From JBQTII01 sp052387905 (GTDB taxonomy: Bacteria > Actinomycetota > Actinomycetes > Sporichthyales > Sporichthyaceae), in assembly GCA_052387905.1 (NCBI GenBank), contig JBQTIR010000016.1, positions 62,001-126,000 on the forward strand: a DNA stretch of 64,000 nucleotides. Direction: 5' to 3'. Shown piece after piece: positions 44,923 through 52,588 of the stretch. The notes beneath the pieces were generated by a model that saw only the letters and a program-made list of their open reading frames with translations, searched no databases and had not been told where the DNA came from. Position 1 is the first letter of the stretch. The number at the start of each line of letters is the position of its first letter. The position numbers and the translations under genes are program-made.

Positions 44923-46236
44923 TCAACTGACCGCCGCCCGCACCGGAAAGTGGTCGACGATCGCGGCGGCGACGATCTGGGCCGTCTCCGCACAGGCCGT
45001 CGTGCCACCGTTGGCGTACTCCTTGACCCCGTCACCGACGTTCCAGAGATTGTCCAGTGGGGTCTGTGGGGCGAGGTCGAAGCCGGCCACCGCACGCTGG
45101 GGTGGCCAGTCGTCACGGGTGGTGACCACCGAGAGCACACGAGCCCGGGTGTCGAAATCCGCGATGGTGTCGCGGATGTCAGCGAAGAGTAGGTCGAGCT
45201 CCTCGGCCTCGTCGAAGTCTCCGACGCCGGGGTGTGGGACCGAGGTGGCGACGTACAGGTGCCAGCCGTCGGGCGCCATCTCCGGGCAGATGTCGGTGAA
45301 ATTGGCCATGTAGGCCATCCGCCGGGACTTCGCGAAGCCGAGCATTCCGGGAGCCTGCAGCAGGCGTTCCCGGGAGGCGAAGTTCACGGTGATCATCGCC
45401 GCCGGCCGGTCGGCGCGCTTGACCGCCGCAAGGTAGTCCTCGTCGAGATTCTCCGCGCCCAGCAGTCGCACCGTTGCGGATGGCCCGATATTGCTGACCA
45501 CGACCCGGGCGTGCACGGTGAACTCGCCCGCTGGACCGCGCAGGACCGCCTGAGATACCGCGTTGGCGTCGACCGCCAGCGAGGTGACCTCGGTGGACAG
45601 CGAGACCGTGCCGCCGTCGCGCTCGATCGCCGCGGCCAGTGCCCGCCAGAGCCCGATCGTGCCCTCGGGGTGGAAGCCGAAACGCTTGAATGCGCTCCTG
45701 CGTGTCATGTAGGTGAGGAACACCCGGGCGGGCAGTTCCTCGGAACTGACGGCGAAGATGGAAGCACACATGTTGCGGAACATCCCGTGCACGGACTCGT
45801 TCTTGGTGAAGGTCCGCAGCCAGTCCGCGGTCGAGATCTCATGGCCCGGCAGTCCGTCGTCGTGGCGCGCGGCGCCGAGGCCTTGGAGGACCTTGGCGGC
45901 GGAGCGCGTCATCCGTCCCAGCAGCAGACCCCAACCGCCGCCGGAGATGTCGATGTCCTTGGTGCCGACGCGGTAGAGGATCGGCGGGCTCGGCTCGCGG
46001 ATGTCGAAGGCGGCGCCGACCTCGGCGCAGGTCGCTTCGGTGATCCCGCCGACCTCGATCACGATCGCGCCGTCGTTGACCTTGAAGCCGTCGACCTCGG
46101 TGGTGGAGGCGCGGCCTCCGACCTTGTCCAAGCGTTCGGCGACCAGCACGCGGTACCCCTGGCGCGCGAGACGTGCCGCAGTGAACAGTCCTCCCGCGCC
46201 CGCCCCGATCACGAGCACATCAACGTCGTTGATCAC
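44923..46236 (-). CDS. FAD/NAD(P)-binding oxidoreductase, phytoene-desaturase/amine-oxidase-like
   Basis: 437 residues. Dinucleotide motif VLVIGAGAGGLFTAARLARQ at the N-terminus, followed by the family feature ERLDKVGGRASTTEVDGFKV, and a C-terminal NLWNVGDGVKEYANGGTT that closes the FAD site. The substrate is unknown; related proteins desaturate or isomerise prenyl or steroid-like substrates. GTG start. A type A repeat lies between it and the upstream acyl-CoA dehydrogenase gene. Confidence 0.88.
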   Translation of the reverse strand: MINDVDVLVIGAGAGGLFTAARLARQGYRVLVAERLDKVGGRASTTEVDGFKVNDGAIVIEVGGITEATCAEVGAAFDIREPSPPILYRVGTKDIDISGGGWGLLLGRMTRSAAKVLQGLGAARHDDGLPGHEISTADWLRTFTKNESVHGMFRNMCASIFAVSSEELPARVFLTYMTRRSAFKRFGFHPEGTIGLWRALAAAIERDGGTVSLSTEVTSLAVDANAVSQAVLRGPAGEFTVHARVVVSNIGPSATVRLLGAENLDEDYLAAVKRADRPAAMITVNFASRERLLQAPGMLGFAKSRRMAYMANFTDICPEMAPDGWHLYVATSVPHPGVGDFDEAEELDLLFADIRDTIADFDTRARVLSVVTTRDDWPPQRAVAGFDLAPQTPLDNLWNVGDGVKEYANGGTTACAETAQIVAAAIVDHFPVRAAVS

Positions 46237-46254
46237 GCGGCTCCTTATCCTTAG

Positions 46255-46296
46255 CGTCCGAAGAAGTGGTCGCTATTGCTGCCGATCCTTCGGACA
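46255..46296. repeat. Dispersed palindromic repeat, type A, copy 3 (inverted orientation)
   Basis: Arms GTCCGAAG (46256-46263) and CTTCGGAC (46288-46295). The core GGTCGCTATTGCTGCC is the exact reverse complement of the core of copy 1 near menE. The whole element therefore reads as copies 1-2 on the minus strand. It occupies the gap between two minus-strand genes. Confidence 0.78.
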
Positions 46297-46302
46297 TCCG
46301 GG

Positions 46303-47463
46303 CTAGTACGAGGCGGGTAGCTTGAGGCTGTGCTCGGCGACGAAGTTCAGCACCATTTCCCGGCTGGTCGGAGCGGTCCGCAGCATCCGGGCCAGGAACC
46401 ACAAGGGCGCCAGGCCGTACTCGCGGGACATCCCATTGCCGCCGTGCACCTGGATCGCCTGATCCAGCGTGCGCAACAGGGCCTCGGAGGCCGCGAACTT
46501 GGCGAGGTTGACCGCCTCGGCGGCCTCTGCGCCGGCGTCGCACATCTCTGCGGCCCGGGCGGTGAGCAGCCGGGACTGAGCCAGGGCGATGTAGCACTCG
46601 GCCATCGGGTGCGAGATGCCCTGGTGCGAACCGATCGGGGCCTTCCACACGGTGCGTTCGTTGGCGTAGCGGACGGCCTTCTCCAGCGCGTAGCGGGAAA
46701 GCCCGTTGGCCAGGGCTGCCGCCGTGACCCGCTCGGGATTGAGCCCGGCGAAGACCGCGCGGAAACCCTTGCCCGCCTCGCCGACTATCGCCGAGGCGGG
46801 GATGCGCACGTCGTCGAAGAACACCGTGAATTGCTTCTCAGGTTGGACAAGTTCGGCCTCGATCGGGGTCATCGACAGCCCGGGCGCTCCCGCCGGCACG
46901 ATCACCATGGTCATCGGAGTGTGTTTACCCGGTGCGATGTCGACGTCCTTGCACACCACGAGGATGGCGTCGGTCTGGTCCGCACCGGAGGTCCAGTATT
47001 TGGTGCCGTTGATCAGGTAGTCCGCTCCTTCGCGCCGGGCGGTCACGGCGAGCGCGTGCGAGTTCGAGCCGGCGTCAGGTTCAGTGATGGCGAACGCCAT
47101 GGTCTTGGTGCCGTCGGCGAGGCCGGGCAGCCACTCGCGCTTGAGCTCGTCGGAGCCATGCGCGGCGATGATCGAGCCACAGATTGCCGGCGCGACGACC
47201 ACCATGAGCAGTGGGCAGCCACCGGCGGCGATCTCCTCCAGTGCGGCGCAGGTCTCGGTGAGCCCCGCCCCGCCGCCGCCGTACTCCTCGGGCAGATGCA
47301 TACCGAGGAATCCGGCCGCGCCCAGCTCCTCGTAGAGCTCGGTGGGCTCCTTGTGGTGGACGGAGCAGTCCAGGAAGTAGCTGAAGCCGTACTTGTCGAC
47401 GATCTGGCGCACGGCCGAACGCAGGTCGTCGAGCTCGGGGGTGGAGGGGACCAGGTTCGTCAT
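46303..47463 (-). CDS. Acyl-CoA dehydrogenase family protein
   Basis: 386 residues, normal length. LPEEYGGGGAGLTET, FAITEPDAGSNSHALAV (flavin-contact region), YLINGTKYWTSGADQTD, and IQVHGGNGMSREYGLAPLW, whose Glu sits in the usual C-terminal region. FAD-dependent alpha,beta-dehydrogenation of an acyl-CoA. ATG 47463 gives the conventional N-terminus; AGAAAGG lies about 12 bases upstream. It follows the NTF2-enoyl-CoA hydratase fusion on the same strand, 26 bases apart. Confidence 0.92.
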   Translation of the reverse strand: MTNLVPSTPELDDLRSAVRQIVDKYGFSYFLDCSVHHKEPTELYEELGAAGFLGMHLPEEYGGGGAGLTETCAALEEIAAGGCPLLMVVVAPAICGSIIAAHGSDELKREWLPGLADGTKTMAFAITEPDAGSNSHALAVTARREGADYLINGTKYWTSGADQTDAILVVCKDVDIAPGKHTPMTMVIVPAGAPGLSMTPIEAELVQPEKQFTVFFDDVRIPASAIVGEAGKGFRAVFAGLNPERVTAAALANGLSRYALEKAVRYANERTVWKAPIGSHQGISHPMAECYIALAQSRLLTARAAEMCDAGAEAAEAVNLAKFAASEALLRTLDQAIQVHGGNGMSREYGLAPLWFLARMLRTAPTSREMVLNFVAEHSLKLPASY

Positions 47464-47489
47464 GGGTCGACTGCCTTTCTGAGGGTAAG

Positions 47490-48719
47490 TCAGTCTCGGA
47501 ACTGCGCGGGTCGGCGTTCGAGGAAGGCGCGCATGCCTTCGGCGACGTCCGGTGAGGTGGCGAGGGTGACCATGCCGTTGCGCTCGGAGTCCAGCGCCGC
47601 GCACACTGTGCGGTCGGCACCGAGGCGGAGCAGGTCGCGCAGCTTGGCGTTGGAGCGGCGGGAGTTGGCGGCGAGTCCGCGAGCGACCTCGGCCGCGCGT
47701 TCGGCGACAACCTCGGTCGGTACGACCTCGCTGACCAGTCCGTGGGCCAGCGCCTCGGACGCGTCGAGCACCCGGTTCTGGTAACACATCTGCGCCGCCA
47801 GGCGACGGCCGACGAGTTGGGGCAGAAAGAAGGTGTTGCCTCCGTCCGAGCCCAACGCCAGGGCGCCCGAGCCGACGGCGAACTTGGCGTCGGTGCCCGC
47901 GATGACGACGTCGCTCACGTACAGCAGGCCCATCGATCCGCCGCCCGCTGAGCCGTGCACAGCGGCAACGATCGGCACGTCGAGGCTGATCAAGTTCTGC
48001 AACGCGAGGTGATAATCCGTCAGCATGTGGTCGAGCAGGGCCGGTAACTGATCCTGCGGGGTGCCCGACAGCATCGCCAGGTCGCCGCCGGTGGAGAAGG
48101 TGCGACCCTCGGCGGTGAGGAGCAGTACCCGGATCCGCTCGTCCGCGGCGCAGGCCTGGGCGGCCGTGAGCAGGTCCTGGGCCTGCGGCAGGTCGACGGC
48201 GTTGTTGGCGTGCGGGCGTTGCAGGCGGATCTCCCCGACGTCGCCGTCGAGATCCAGGCGCAACGTCGTGATGGGCGGCCGCGGTGGCGCATCAGGGGCA
48301 GGGGCGCCGGGCGCTACTTCCAGCGCCGCGGCCCAGGCCGCACTGTCGGTGAGTTGGATTATGGCGGCGATCCGCCCGCCGCAGACGGTGACGGTATGGG
48401 TGAAGGCGGCCTCGAACTTGCGTCCGCTCGCCCGTGCGCTACCGCGGTAGGTCCCGGTCACCAGAACGCGCCCGTCACCGAGTGCGTGCGCACTTTCCGG
48501 TTCGGCGACCACCTCGTAGTGCTTCGCGATCACGCCCCAGAACTGCTTGCGCATCGCGGCCGCCGATTCGTAGCGCCCGCCCAGGCTCAGTGGCAGCCCT
48601 GCGGTCGTCTCGCCGACGCACGCCGGGTCGAGCAGTGCGTCGAGCGACCCGCGGTCCCCGGTGGCCAGCGCGGGATATAGCGCGAGGGCGACCTCGACCT
48701 CGGTCACGGTGTCCGACAT
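47490..48719 (-). CDS. NTF2/SnoaL-like domain fused to enoyl-CoA hydratase
   Basis: 409 residues. Residues 1-135 have the SnoaL/NTF2-like pattern (VALALYPALATGDRGSLDAL, VAEPESAHALGDGRVLVTG), and residues about 150-409 form a crotonase domain (RTFSTGGDLAML, VHGSAGGGSMGLLYVSD). A Pro/Ala-rich linker joins them. Hydratases normally lack the first domain. Start ATG 48719; an upstream start at 48758 is possible. The operator at 48763-48781 lies 43 bases upstream. The acyl-CoA dehydrogenase is downstream. Confidence 0.87.
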   Translation of the reverse strand: MSDTVTEVEVALALYPALATGDRGSLDALLDPACVGETTAGLPLSLGGRYESAAAMRKQFWGVIAKHYEVVAEPESAHALGDGRVLVTGTYRGSARASGRKFEAAFTHTVTVCGGRIAAIIQLTDSAAWAAALEVAPGAPAPDAPPRPPITTLRLDLDGDVGEIRLQRPHANNAVDLPQAQDLLTAAQACAADERIRVLLLTAEGRTFSTGGDLAMLSGTPQDQLPALLDHMLTDYHLALQNLISLDVPIVAAVHGSAGGGSMGLLYVSDVVIAGTDAKFAVGSGALALGSDGGNTFFLPQLVGRRLAAQMCYQNRVLDASEALAHGLVSEVVPTEVVAERAAEVARGLAANSRRSNAKLRDLLRLGADRTVCAALDSERNGMVTLATSPDVAEGMRAFLERRPAQFRD

Positions 48720-48762
48720 GGCTTTGAGTGTGACCCCCGCGGGCCGGAATAGCAACACCTAG

Positions 48763-48781
48763 TTCGGACAGAGTGTCCGAA
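48763..48781. promoter_or_regulatory. GGACA-N3-TGTCC operator, 8-bp perfect arms
   Basis: TTCGGACA-GAG-TGTCCGAA, the longest perfect copy in the window. It lies between the TetR gene stop (48791) and the hydratase start at 48719 (43 bases from it), so it should control the hydratase/acyl-CoA dehydrogenase pair. Confidence 0.72.
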
Positions 48782-48790
48782 GTGAGCAAC

Positions 48791-49435
48791 TCAGTGGCTG
48801 GCCGTTTCGCCAATCTGCAAGGTGGCGCAGACGATGTCGGCGAGCGCGTCGGCGGCCGCGCGGGCGCGATGCCTCGAGCTGCCCGGTGCCACCTGGCTGA
48901 CGGTGCGCTCGGTCATCCACGCCAAGGCGCTCGCTGTCGCCCCCGGATGCAGGTCGGGCACCCAGCCGGCCTTCTGCCCGCTGCGGATGAAGCGCTCGAT
49001 CGCGCGCACATAGTCGCCGATGCCCGCGAGGTAGGTTTCGCGGATCCGAGGGTCGTAGATGGATGCCTCGGCCACCGCCCGGATCACGGCCTCGTCCTGG
49101 CCGACGAGGCTGAAGAGTGCGCGCATGCCGCACCGCACGTCGTTCGCGGTGACCTCGGCTCCTCGCGCCAGCCACTCCCGCTGCGCGGCATAGAGGCGCA
49201 GCATCGTCGCGGCACTCAGGGACTCCAGCATCGCGGACTTGTCGGCGAAGTAGAGGTAAAAGGTCGAGCGGGCGATGCCGGCCTGGGCGCACAGCTTCTC
49301 GACGCCGACCTCGCGAAAACTCGTGCCGTCTGCCAGGAGTTCGTTCAGCGCCCGTCGCAGCAGCGCCTCAATTTCGGTGCGCTCATAGGCGCGACCTTGC
49401 CGGGATCCCTCCGGGACGGCCGACTCCCGGCTCAC
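48791..49435 (-). CDS. TetR family regulator
   Basis: 214 residues. HTH region FREVGVEKLCAQAGIARSTF followed by YLYFADKSAML. It is clearly related to the TetR at 50662 (SVERLVARAGVARSTFYVYF), so the two are paralogues. GTG 49435 overlaps the stop of the ATPase gene (GTGA), so it may be translated from the ATPase transcript. The next gene downstream carries a GGACA-type operator. Confidence 0.88.
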   Translation of the reverse strand: MSRESAVPEGSRQGRAYERTEIEALLRRALNELLADGTSFREVGVEKLCAQAGIARSTFYLYFADKSAMLESLSAATMLRLYAAQREWLARGAEVTANDVRCGMRALFSLVGQDEAVIRAVAEASIYDPRIRETYLAGIGDYVRAIERFIRSGQKAGWVPDLHPGATASALAWMTERTVSQVAPGSSRHRARAAADALADIVCATLQIGETASH

Positions 49436-50583
49436 CAGGAACTCCGGTTCGTGATGTGCGCCGCCGGTACTGCCTCGATCCGTTCCGCCATGGGGAACGC
49501 ATGCTCCCCGGCGTAGATGACGTAGGCGCGGTCGAGTCGCAACGTTTCCATCGCTGAGCGCAGGGACGCCGTCATCCGGGGTGCCGATGTCCGCTTGATC
49601 TCGAACCCGATTCGCTCGGTTCCACGCACGATGAGCAGGTCGAGTTCCGCACCGGCGTGGGTGGCCCAGAAGAAGCGCTGTTGCGGGCGGGTGCCTGTTG
49701 AGGCGGCCAACTGTGCGATGACGAATCCTTCCCAAGAGGCGCCAAGGATGGGGTGGGATTCGATTGCCGCACGGTCCTGAAGGTCGAGCAAGGCATGCAG
49801 CACCCCTGAGTCACTGAGGTAGATCTTGGGTGCGCGCACCTGCCGCTTGCCTACGTTCTCGTGCCACGGCTGCAGCTGGGTCACGGCCATCGCCCCAGTC
49901 AGGAGATCGAGGTATCTGCGCACCGTGGTGTCGCTGACGCCGAACGATGAGGCGAAGCGGGAGGAATTCCAGACCTGGGCATGCGTGTGGGCGAGCATTC
50001 GCCAGAACCGTTCTGTCACCAGGGGAGGGATTTGGCTGCCCAGGGAAGGTAGATCCCGCTCGACAAAGGTGCGGATGAAGTCCAGTCGCCGCCGGAAACT
50101 GGTCGCCGGGTCCGGGGCTGTGAAGGACCTGGGAAATCCTCCGCGGACCCACAGGTCATCGAGTGCGGCTGCGCCGACTTCGTCGAGAGTGAACGGGGTC
50201 AGGTCGTGGAAGGCGATTCTGCCCGCGAGCGTTTCTGAGGACTGCCGGAGCAGGTGGGGCGATGCGCTCCCCAGCATCAGATAGCGCTGGTTGGGGTGAG
50301 TGTCGATCAGGACGCGGAGAACGGAGGAAATCTCCGGGCGCCGATGGACCTCGTCGAGGACGATGAGCCCGTCCAGGTTTGACAGTGCCAGTTCGGGGTC
50401 GGCGAGCCGCGCCAACGCGCTGGGGCTCTCCAAATCGAAGTAGTGGGTCTGTCCGTCCCAGGTTGCGGCGATCTGCTTCGCCAGAGTCGTCTTGCCGACT
50501 TGGCGGGCGCCGAGTATCGCCACGGCTGGTTCCGAGGCGAGGAGGTCGCGGCAGATCTCCAGGTGCCGTTGGCGGGGCAGCAT
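49432..50583 (-). CDS. AAA ATPase of the ATP-binding/DUF4143 type
   Basis: 383 residues. Walker A GARQVGKTTLAKQI, Walker B GLIVLDEVHRRPEI, then a sensor region (RYLMLGSASPHLLRQSSETL). The C-terminal half is a DUF4143-like winged-helix and nuclease-like region (SGVLHALLDLQD, then HAGAELDLLIVRGTERIGFEIKR split over a short insertion), with Asp and E-x-K in the PD-(D/E)XK style. The role of this family is not established. The promoter carries an AT-rich palindrome at 50591-50637. Confidence 0.9.
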   Translation of the reverse strand: MLPRQRHLEICRDLLASEPAVAILGARQVGKTTLAKQIAATWDGQTHYFDLESPSALARLADPELALSNLDGLIVLDEVHRRPEISSVLRVLIDTHPNQRYLMLGSASPHLLRQSSETLAGRIAFHDLTPFTLDEVGAAALDDLWVRGGFPRSFTAPDPATSFRRRLDFIRTFVERDLPSLGSQIPPLVTERFWRMLAHTHAQVWNSSRFASSFGVSDTTVRRYLDLLTGAMAVTQLQPWHENVGKRQVRAPKIYLSDSGVLHALLDLQDRAAIESHPILGASWEGFVIAQLAASTGTRPQQRFFWATHAGAELDLLIVRGTERIGFEIKRTSAPRMTASLRSAMETLRLDRAYVIYAGEHAFPMAERIEAVPAAHITNRSSW

Positions 50584-50590
50584 CCCGCCA

Positions 50591-50637
50591 ATTTACCTTG
50601 AAATCTCGGAGTTAGCTGTTGGATTTTCGAGGTAAAT
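50591..50637. promoter_or_regulatory. AT-rich palindrome upstream of the ATPase gene
   Basis: Left arm ATTTACCTTGAAATC (50591-50605) and right arm GATTTTCGAGGTAAAT (50622-50637) are near-complementary around a 16-base centre. It starts 8 bases upstream of the ATG at 50583 and is markedly AT-rich against its surroundings. Likely operator and promoter of the ATPase gene, perhaps autoregulated. Confidence 0.6.
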
Positions 50638-50661
50638 CGGCCGGCGCGGCGAGCGGCCCAG

Positions 50662-51312
50662 TCAGACCAGAGCACCGGTGCGGCAGGGCGCGGCGGCGTA
50701 AAGGGTGTTCCAGACGATCGCGGTATAACCCTCGATCAGGGCCTCGACGGTGTCGTCGTCGGAGCCGCGTACGAGTTGGTGGAAGCCACGCTCGGCCATC
50801 CAGGTCAGCCAGGCGGCGACCTCGCGGGCCGGGATGGCGGTGTCGATGAAGCCCTCGCTCTGGCCGGTGCGGATGTGTTTGCGCAGGCCGGCGGCGTTGT
50901 GGTTCATCAGCGTGGTGACCGACTCGCGGACGGCCGGGTCGTAGGCGGCGGCGTCGAACGCGGCGGCCATCAGATGGGTGTGCGGGCGGTAGGTGCCGAC
51001 GATCGCGGCCAGGGCCTCGTGCAGATTGTCGCGGTCCGCGTCGGCGTCCAGGCCCCACCAGCGGGTGGCGATGTCGTCGAGTTCATCGGTGATCTCGGCG
51101 AGCCAGGCGCGGAGCAGTTCGCCCTTGTCCTCGAAGTAGACGTAGAACGTGGAGCGGGCAACGCCGGCGCGCGCTACTAGGCGCTCGACGGACAGTTCGG
51201 TGAAACTCTCCCCCTCGCCGAGCATTTCCTCCACGGCGCCGAGCAGCTTGGAGCGGATGTCATCGCGACGAGCCGCGCGACTGCTTGCCGCCTTGCGGGT
51301 AATCGAGGCCAT
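50662..51312 (-). CDS. TetR family regulator, candidate master regulator of the GGACA-N3-TGTCC regulon
   Basis: 216 residues. HTH FTELSVERLVARAGVARSTF followed by YVYFEDKGELL; helical ligand domain after. It is divergent from the thiolase gene; an operator-like site at 51355-51371 lies 42 bases upstream of this start and 41 upstream of the thiolase start. That centred position is typical of a TetR repressor controlling itself and a neighbour. Regulon role is inference. Confidence 0.9.
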   Translation of the reverse strand: MASITRKAASSRAARRDDIRSKLLGAVEEMLGEGESFTELSVERLVARAGVARSTFYVYFEDKGELLRAWLAEITDELDDIATRWWGLDADADRDNLHEALAAIVGTYRPHTHLMAAAFDAAAYDPAVRESVTTLMNHNAAGLRKHIRTGQSEGFIDTAIPAREVAAWLTWMAERGFHQLVRGSDDDTVEALIEGYTAIVWNTLYAAAPCRTGALV

Positions 51313-51354
51313 GGGAGTGATTGTCGGTCATCGACGCCGTCGACGCCAATATGT

Positions 51355-51371
51355 CTGGACGGCATGTCCGG
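51355..51371. promoter_or_regulatory. GGACA-N3-TGTCC operator (one mismatch) between TetR and thiolase genes
   Basis: CTGGACG-GCA-TGTCCGG. One base differs in the left half. The site is almost equidistant from the two divergent starts (42 bases to the TetR ATG, 41 to the thiolase ATG). Confidence 0.62.
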
Positions 51372-51412
51372 GTAGGATCCCCGAACCCGAGTCCGCACCA
51401 GGAGGTCCCCCC

Positions 51413-52570
51413 ATGGCCGAGGCCTACATCGTCGACGCGATCCGTACCCCGGTCGGGCGCCGCAAGGGCGGCTTCGCCGAGGTGCACCCCGCGGACATGG
51501 GCGCGCACGTGATCAAGGCGATCGTCGATCGTTCGGGCGTCGACCCGAACGCCATCGACGATGTGATCGTCGGCTGTCTGGACAACATCGGTTCGCAGGC
51601 GGGCAACATCGGGCGGACCGCACTGCTTGCCGCGGGACTGCCCGAGGCGGTGCCGGGGGTGACCATCGACCGCCAGTGCGGGTCCTCGCAGCAGTCGGTG
51701 CACTTCGCCGCACAGGCCGTGCTGAGCGGGACGATGGATCTGGTCATCGCTGGTGGTATCCAGAACATGACGCAGTACACGATCTTGTGTGCGTTCGCCG
51801 CGGGAGAGCACTACGGCCTCGGCCGCACGGACCCGTGGACGGGCTCGCAGCGATGGGCAGAGCGCTACGGAACCGACGTGCTCAGCCAGTTCACCGGCGC
51901 GGAGGCCATCGCCGAAAAGTGGGGCATCACCCGCGAGGAGATGGAGCAGTTCGCGCTGACCAGTCACGAGCGCGCTCTGCATGCGGCGAAGAACGGCTAC
52001 TTCGATCGCGAGATCCTCCCCTACGACACCATCACCGCCGACGAGGGACCGCGTGCGGACACCACCTTGGAGAAGTTGGCCGGGCTCAAGACCTTGACCC
52101 CGACCGGCCGGCTGACGGCGGGCAGCTCGAGCCAGATCTCCGACGGCGCCGTCGCGCTGTTGATCGCCGGTGATGCGGCGGTGAAAGCGCATGGATTGAA
52201 GCCGCGGGCGCGCATCCACCACATGTCGGTGATGGGTGCGGACCCGGTGCTGATGCTGACCGCCCCGATCCCAGCCACCAAGCGCGCGCTGGAACGCACG
52301 GGCCTGACGGTCGACGACATCGACGTGTTCGAGTGCAACGAGGCCTTCGCGAGTGTCCCGATGGCCTGGCAGAAGGAGCTCGGCGTCGAGGGGGCCAAGC
52401 TCAACCCCAATGGGGGCGCGATCGCGATCGGGCACCCGGTCGGCGCGAGCGGTGGGCGCATCATGACCACGATGCTGCACGAGCTCGAGCGCACTGGTGG
52501 CCGCTACGGCCTGCAGACCATGTGTGAGGGCGGCGGCGTCGCCAACGTGACGATCATCGAACGCCTCTAA
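51413..52570 (+). CDS. Acetyl-CoA C-acyltransferase (thiolase)
   Basis: 385 residues, normal length. Nucleophile Cys in DRQCGSSQQSVHF, catalytic His in ECNEAFAS-proximal GHPVGASGGR, and the second Cys in MCEGGGVANV. N-terminal AYIVDAIRTPVGRRKGGF is typical of degradative thiolases. It cleaves 3-ketoacyl-CoA. AGGAGG precedes ATG 51413. A two-domain acyl-CoA dehydrogenase follows 18 bases later. Confidence 0.95.
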   Translation: MAEAYIVDAIRTPVGRRKGGFAEVHPADMGAHVIKAIVDRSGVDPNAIDDVIVGCLDNIGSQAGNIGRTALLAAGLPEAVPGVTIDRQCGSSQQSVHFAAQAVLSGTMDLVIAGGIQNMTQYTILCAFAAGEHYGLGRTDPWTGSQRWAERYGTDVLSQFTGAEAIAEKWGITREEMEQFALTSHERALHAAKNGYFDREILPYDTITADEGPRADTTLEKLAGLKTLTPTGRLTAGSSSQISDGAVALLIAGDAAVKAHGLKPRARIHHMSVMGADPVLMLTAPIPATKRALERTGLTVDDIDVFECNEAFASVPMAWQKELGVEGAKLNPNGGAIAIGHPVGASGGRIMTTMLHELERTGGRYGLQTMCEGGGVANVTIIERL

Positions 52571-52588
52571 TAACTGATAGGTAGTCAG

